From: DATKMG01 sp035541995
GTDB lineage: Bacteria > Acidobacteriota > Terriglobia > Versatilivoradales > Versatilivoraceae
Length of the DNA stretch: 8,517 nucleotides
Direction: 5' to 3'
Assembly (NCBI GenBank): GCA_035541995.1
Contig: DATKMG010000609.1
Coordinates: 1 to 8,517 of the forward strand
The position numbers were made by a program, and so were the translations under genes. Positions within the stretch are counted from its first letter, which is position 1; each line of letters opens with the position of its first letter. This document shows, piece by piece, positions 6,989 through 8,517 of the stretch. The notes under the pieces were generated by a model. It saw only the letters and a list, made by a program, of their open reading frames with translations, searched no databases and was not told the DNA's origin.

Positions 6989-7018
6989 AGTCTAGCGCAC
7001 TTAGTTAGGAGTTGACAA
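6989..7018 (-). promoter_or_regulatory. Candidate promoter of the NYN/OST-HTH gene
   Basis: Read on the minus strand, TTGTCA (7018-7013) and TAGACT (6994-6989) are 18 bases apart, close to a sigma70 -35/-10 pair. The -10 box lies about 20 bases before the start codon at 6967, so the leader would be very short. It sits just left of the GC-rich hairpin modules at 7025-7097. Confidence 0.4.
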
Positions 7019-7024
7019 TTCCTC

Positions 7025-7057
7025 CTCTGGAGACGCCGCGCCCCCGCGGCGCCAGAG
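7025..7057 (+). repeat. Hairpin module X, left copy
   Basis: CTCTGG-aga-CGCCGCG (7025-7040) pairs with CGCGGCG-CCAGAG (7045-7057) around CCCC. The 25 bases at 7029-7053 are identical, in reverse complement, to 8144-8168 on the other side of the epimerase gene. It lies about 57 bases downstream of that gene's stop codon. Confidence 0.8.
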
Positions 7058-7068
7058 CCATGGTTGGC

Positions 7069-7097
7069 GGAGAGCGGGACGAGGGCGTCCCGTCTCC
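7069..7097 (+). repeat. Hairpin module Y, left copy
   Basis: CGGGACG (7075-7081) pairs with CGTCCCG (7086-7092) around AGGG. The 18-base core matches the reverse complement of 8182-8199 exactly, and the preceding GGAGA is shared as well. GGAGAC at 7029 and GTCTCC at 7092-7097 give the whole X-Y block 6-base inverted ends. The block ends 16 bases from the epimerase stop codon. Confidence 0.8.
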
Positions 7098-7113
7098 AAA
7101 TAGAAGGGGAGAG

Positions 7114-8100
7114 TTACTGGAATTTCAGACTACAGAGGTGGTCCAGCATCTTGTTAATATCGGGGTCCACCCGCTGGCGTGCCGGGTCCGCATCATACCA
7201 GGCAAGGGATTGGGCCATGCCTTGAGCAAAGGGAACAGTCGCCTTGAAGTCCGGGACCACCCTCTTGATTTTGCTGTTGTCAAAGACCACGCTACAGGCC
7301 TTGTCGCCAAGCAGGCCGGCTCCGACCCTGGGGTAAAGCGGTACAATCACCTCCGAGGGTATGTGGACCAATCTTGGTTTGCAGCCCGCGGCCCAGGCGA
7401 TGGTCTGATAGATCTGGTCCCAGGTGAGTACTTCGTCGCTGGTAATGTGGAAGGCCTCGCCTACGGCCTGAGCCCGGCCCATGAGTCCCACGAATCCCGC
7501 GGAGAAATCGCTGGCTGCAGTCATCACCCACAAGGATTGGCCGTCGCCATGGGATACCACAGGGAGGCCTTTCCTCATTCGGTCAACTACCGTATATCCC
7601 TGCCCTCCGATTGCAGACGGAATCCAGGTTCGACCATACGTGTAAGAGGGGCGGACGATTGTCACCGGGAATCCCGAGTCTCGATAAGCCTGGTTCAGCC
7701 TTTCTTCGCAGGCAATTTTCAATCTGGCATATTCCCAATAAGGATTGCAGAGTGGTGTCGATTCCGTAATTAGGTAGTGATTCGGCGGCCTCTGGTAAAC
7801 GGTTGTTGAGCTGATGAACAAGTACTGCCCGATTTGCCCGTGAAATGCCGCTATGTCCAGTTCAATCTCTTCAGGTGTGAACCCGATGAAGTCGGCTACT
7901 GCATCATAATGATTCTCCATTGCAGTTCGACGCAATAGGTCCGCATCGTGGCGGTCCCCGGTGATGTAGGTGACCGGCCGGGTAAAGGAAGCATAGCGTT
8001 GGCCCCGGTTATAAAGGGTGACCTGGTATCCCAGGTGAAGACACTGCTCGACACAGGCAGTGCTGATATTCCCGGTTCCTCCAAGAAACAAGATACGCAT
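7114..8100 (-). CDS. NAD-dependent epimerase/dehydratase (atypical extended SDR)
   Basis: This is a 328-aa Rossmann-fold oxidoreductase of the short-chain dehydrogenase superfamily. The dinucleotide-binding glycine motif is FLGGTGNIS (5-13), a form of GxxGxxG with the last Gly replaced, as in the atypical SDR families. TLYNRG follows strand 2 (28-33), and ITGDRHD (46-52) marks the adenine-site Asp region. Catalytic residues are Ser97/Ser98 or Thr99 in FISSTTVY and Tyr124-Lys128 in YARLK, with substrate-side IVRPSYTYG (148-156). Length and order fit epimerases/dehydratases and CSP41-like relatives, so the substrate is probably a nucleotide sugar or similar, but it is not readable. The start is ATG at 8100 with AAAGGA about 9 bases upstream. 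The gene stands alone and is bracketed by paired GC-rich repeat modules on both sides. Confidence 0.9.
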   Translation of the reverse strand: MRILFLGGTGNISTACVEQCLHLGYQVTLYNRGQRYASFTRPVTYITGDRHDADLLRRTAMENHYDAVADFIGFTPEEIELDIAAFHGQIGQYLFISSTTVYQRPPNHYLITESTPLCNPYWEYARLKIACEERLNQAYRDSGFPVTIVRPSYTYGRTWIPSAIGGQGYTVVDRMRKGLPVVSHGDGQSLWVMTAASDFSAGFVGLMGRAQAVGEAFHITSDEVLTWDQIYQTIAWAAGCKPRLVHIPSEVIVPLYPRVGAGLLGDKACSVVFDNSKIKRVVPDFKATVPFAQGMAQSLAWYDADPARQRVDPDINKMLDHLCSLKFQ

Positions 8101-8140
8101 TAAAAGATCCTTTCTGGACTATCTTGAAAATACGGTTTTC

Positions 8141-8168
8141 AGAGGCGCCGCGGGGGCGCGGCGTCTCC
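8141..8168 (-). repeat. Hairpin module X, right copy (inverted)
   Basis: CGCCGCG (8146-8152) pairs with CGCGGCG (8157-8163) around GGGG. The reverse complement of 8144-8168 is identical over 25 bases to 7029-7053. It starts 40 bases upstream of the epimerase start codon, so it overlaps or adjoins the expected promoter. Confidence 0.8.
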
Positions 8169-8181
8169 ATCCCACTGGAAC

Positions 8182-8205
8182 CGGGACGCCCTCGTCCCGT
8201 TCTCC
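8182..8205 (-). repeat. Hairpin module Y, right copy (inverted)
   Basis: CGGGACG (8182-8188) pairs with CGTCCCG (8193-8199) around CCCT. The reverse complement matches the left module Y core exactly over 18 bases and, with the GGAGA flank, over 23 of 24. Module order on the plus strand is X then Y on both sides of the gene, though each module is turned round. Confidence 0.8.
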
Positions 8206-8226
8206 AGCATTTTCATGCTACGTGGC

Positions 8227-8248
8227 GCCCCTCTGACCTCTGAGGGGC
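8227..8248. repeat. 7-bp GC-rich hairpin
   Basis: GCCCCTC (8227-8233) pairs with GAGGGGC (8242-8248) across 8 bases. It is part of the run of stem-loops upstream of the epimerase gene. Confidence 0.5.
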
Positions 8249-8269
8249 ATGAGAGGCTTTCATGAAAAT

Positions 8270-8286
8270 CCCCTCCTTTGGAGGGG
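8270..8286. repeat. 7-bp hairpin with TTT loop
   Basis: CCCCTCC (8270-8276) pairs perfectly with GGAGGGG (8280-8286). The tight 3-base loop and all-GC/AG stem make it a strong stem-loop. No T tract follows on either strand. Confidence 0.6.
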
Positions 8287-8306
8287 TCTGGAGATTGGAC
8301 ATTTGT

Positions 8307-8327
8307 GAAGCGGCAGGAGGCCGCTTC
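8307..8327. repeat. 8-bp hairpin, weakly terminator-like on the plus strand
   Basis: GAAGCGGC (8307-8314) pairs with GCCGCTTC (8320-8327) around AGGAG and is followed on the plus strand by TTCCTTATT. The T content is modest and no rightward gene precedes it nearby, so I treat it as part of the hairpin run rather than as a terminator. Confidence 0.5.
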
Positions 8328-8336
8328 TTCCTTATT

Positions 8337-8425
8337 GAGCCCCGCTGGGGGCGGCAGACAGTAGCCCAGGGCACCGTCAGCGGCAGGAGCTCGGGACCGC
8401 CGTCCCCGCGGCGGCCGCCCTGGGT
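8337..8425 (-). repeat. CCCAGGGC-family repeat, copy 2 (reverse orientation)
   Basis: The outer arms are CCCAGGGC (8365-8372) and GCCCTGGG (8417-8424), with an inner CCGCCG/CGGCGG pair (8397-8402 and 8409-8414). The satellite hairpin GCCCC-GCT-GGGG (8339-8350) sits about a dozen bases outside the left arm. Read on the minus strand this is the same layout as 3030-3107: 12-base identities at the arms (8414-8425 with 3030-3041, 8361-8372 with 3074-3085) but a freely varying centre. Conserved arms with a variable paired core suggest selection on structure. Confidence 0.75.
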
Positions 8426-8447
8426 CAGGGTTCCCACCAATTTCCAC

Positions 8448-8484
8448 CCTCTCCCCCAACACCTTCTTGGTGATGGCGGAGAGG
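8448..8484. repeat. 16-bp imperfect hairpin near the right edge
   Basis: The arms at 8448-8463 and 8469-8484 are complementary at 14 of 16 positions around the loop TTCTT. The ends are CCTCTCC and GGAGAGG, and the loop-proximal part is CACC/GGTG. It closes the run of stem-loops that begins at 8141. The last 33 bases of the window show nothing I can name. Confidence 0.65.
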
Positions 8485-8517
8485 CCTTGGTGGGGGGTTC
8501 AAAGGTCTTGACTGACA

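Noticed and set aside
7012..7773. 253-codon plus-strand frame antisense to the epimerase
   Set aside because: Antisense shadow of a gene with clear Rossmann and YxxxK motifs; it also runs through the hairpin modules.
7025..8205. Composite transposon around the epimerase
   Set aside because: The flanks are short hairpins with no transposase, and I see no target-site duplication. The paired repeats are kept as a finding without that label.
8307..8335. Intrinsic terminator on the plus strand
   Set aside because: The stem is good but the following tract is broken by C, A and G, and no rightward gene lies upstream within the window.
8139..8462. 107-codon minus-strand frame upstream of the epimerase
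   Set aside because: It consists entirely of repeat and hairpin sequence, so its Arg/Gly/Pro-rich translation reflects composition.

Overview
The window looks like a chromosomal, accessory-type stretch from a GC-rich free-living bacterium. An exported 169-aa protein of a family I associate with soil and environmental phyla, Shine-Dalgarno-led starts and hairpin-rich intergenic repeats suggest something like an acidobacterium or another soil lineage. That placement is a hunch from style, not proof. No rRNA, tRNA, CRISPR array, integrase or transposase is visible.

Layout. 1-72 (+): possible C-terminal tail of a gene that starts outside the window. 91-541 (+): decayed cupin gene with two stop codons, a one-base insertion in a C run and a probable lost metal ligand. 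554-1063 (-): small exported protein of a conserved uncharacterised family. 1148-1321 (-): a weak 57-codon open frame, perhaps a remnant. 1425-2705 (-): 12-helix MFS transporter of the anion:cation symporter type. 2706-3227: intergenic, crowded with palindromes. 3228-4382 (-): SAM-dependent methyltransferase behind an N-terminal coiled coil. 4383-4924: no convincing gene. 4925-5215 (+): 96-aa single-pass membrane protein. 5216-5386: convergent junction holding a perfect 13-bp hairpin. 5387-6967 (-): NYN ribonuclease-like domain, OST-HTH/LOTUS domain and a long disordered basic tail. 7114-8100 (-): atypical short-chain dehydrogenase/NAD-dependent epimerase. 8141-8484: a run of at least seven hairpins.

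How the genes fit together. Most are on the minus strand, but gaps of about 150 to 540 bases separate them, so I see separate units rather than one operon or one pathway. The transporter suggests uptake of an organic anion such as a sugar acid. The methyltransferase and epimerase would suit glycan or small-molecule modification. The NYN/OST-HTH protein suggests RNA binding or processing.

The strongest unexplained structure is in the repeats. Two GC-rich hairpin modules flank the epimerase gene on both sides, each module inverted but with the module order kept. A second family, built on CCCAGGGC...GCCCTGGG arms plus a small satellite hairpin, occurs twice in opposite orientation, at 3030-3107 and 8337-8425. 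I did not find a clear-cut new multi-gene system.
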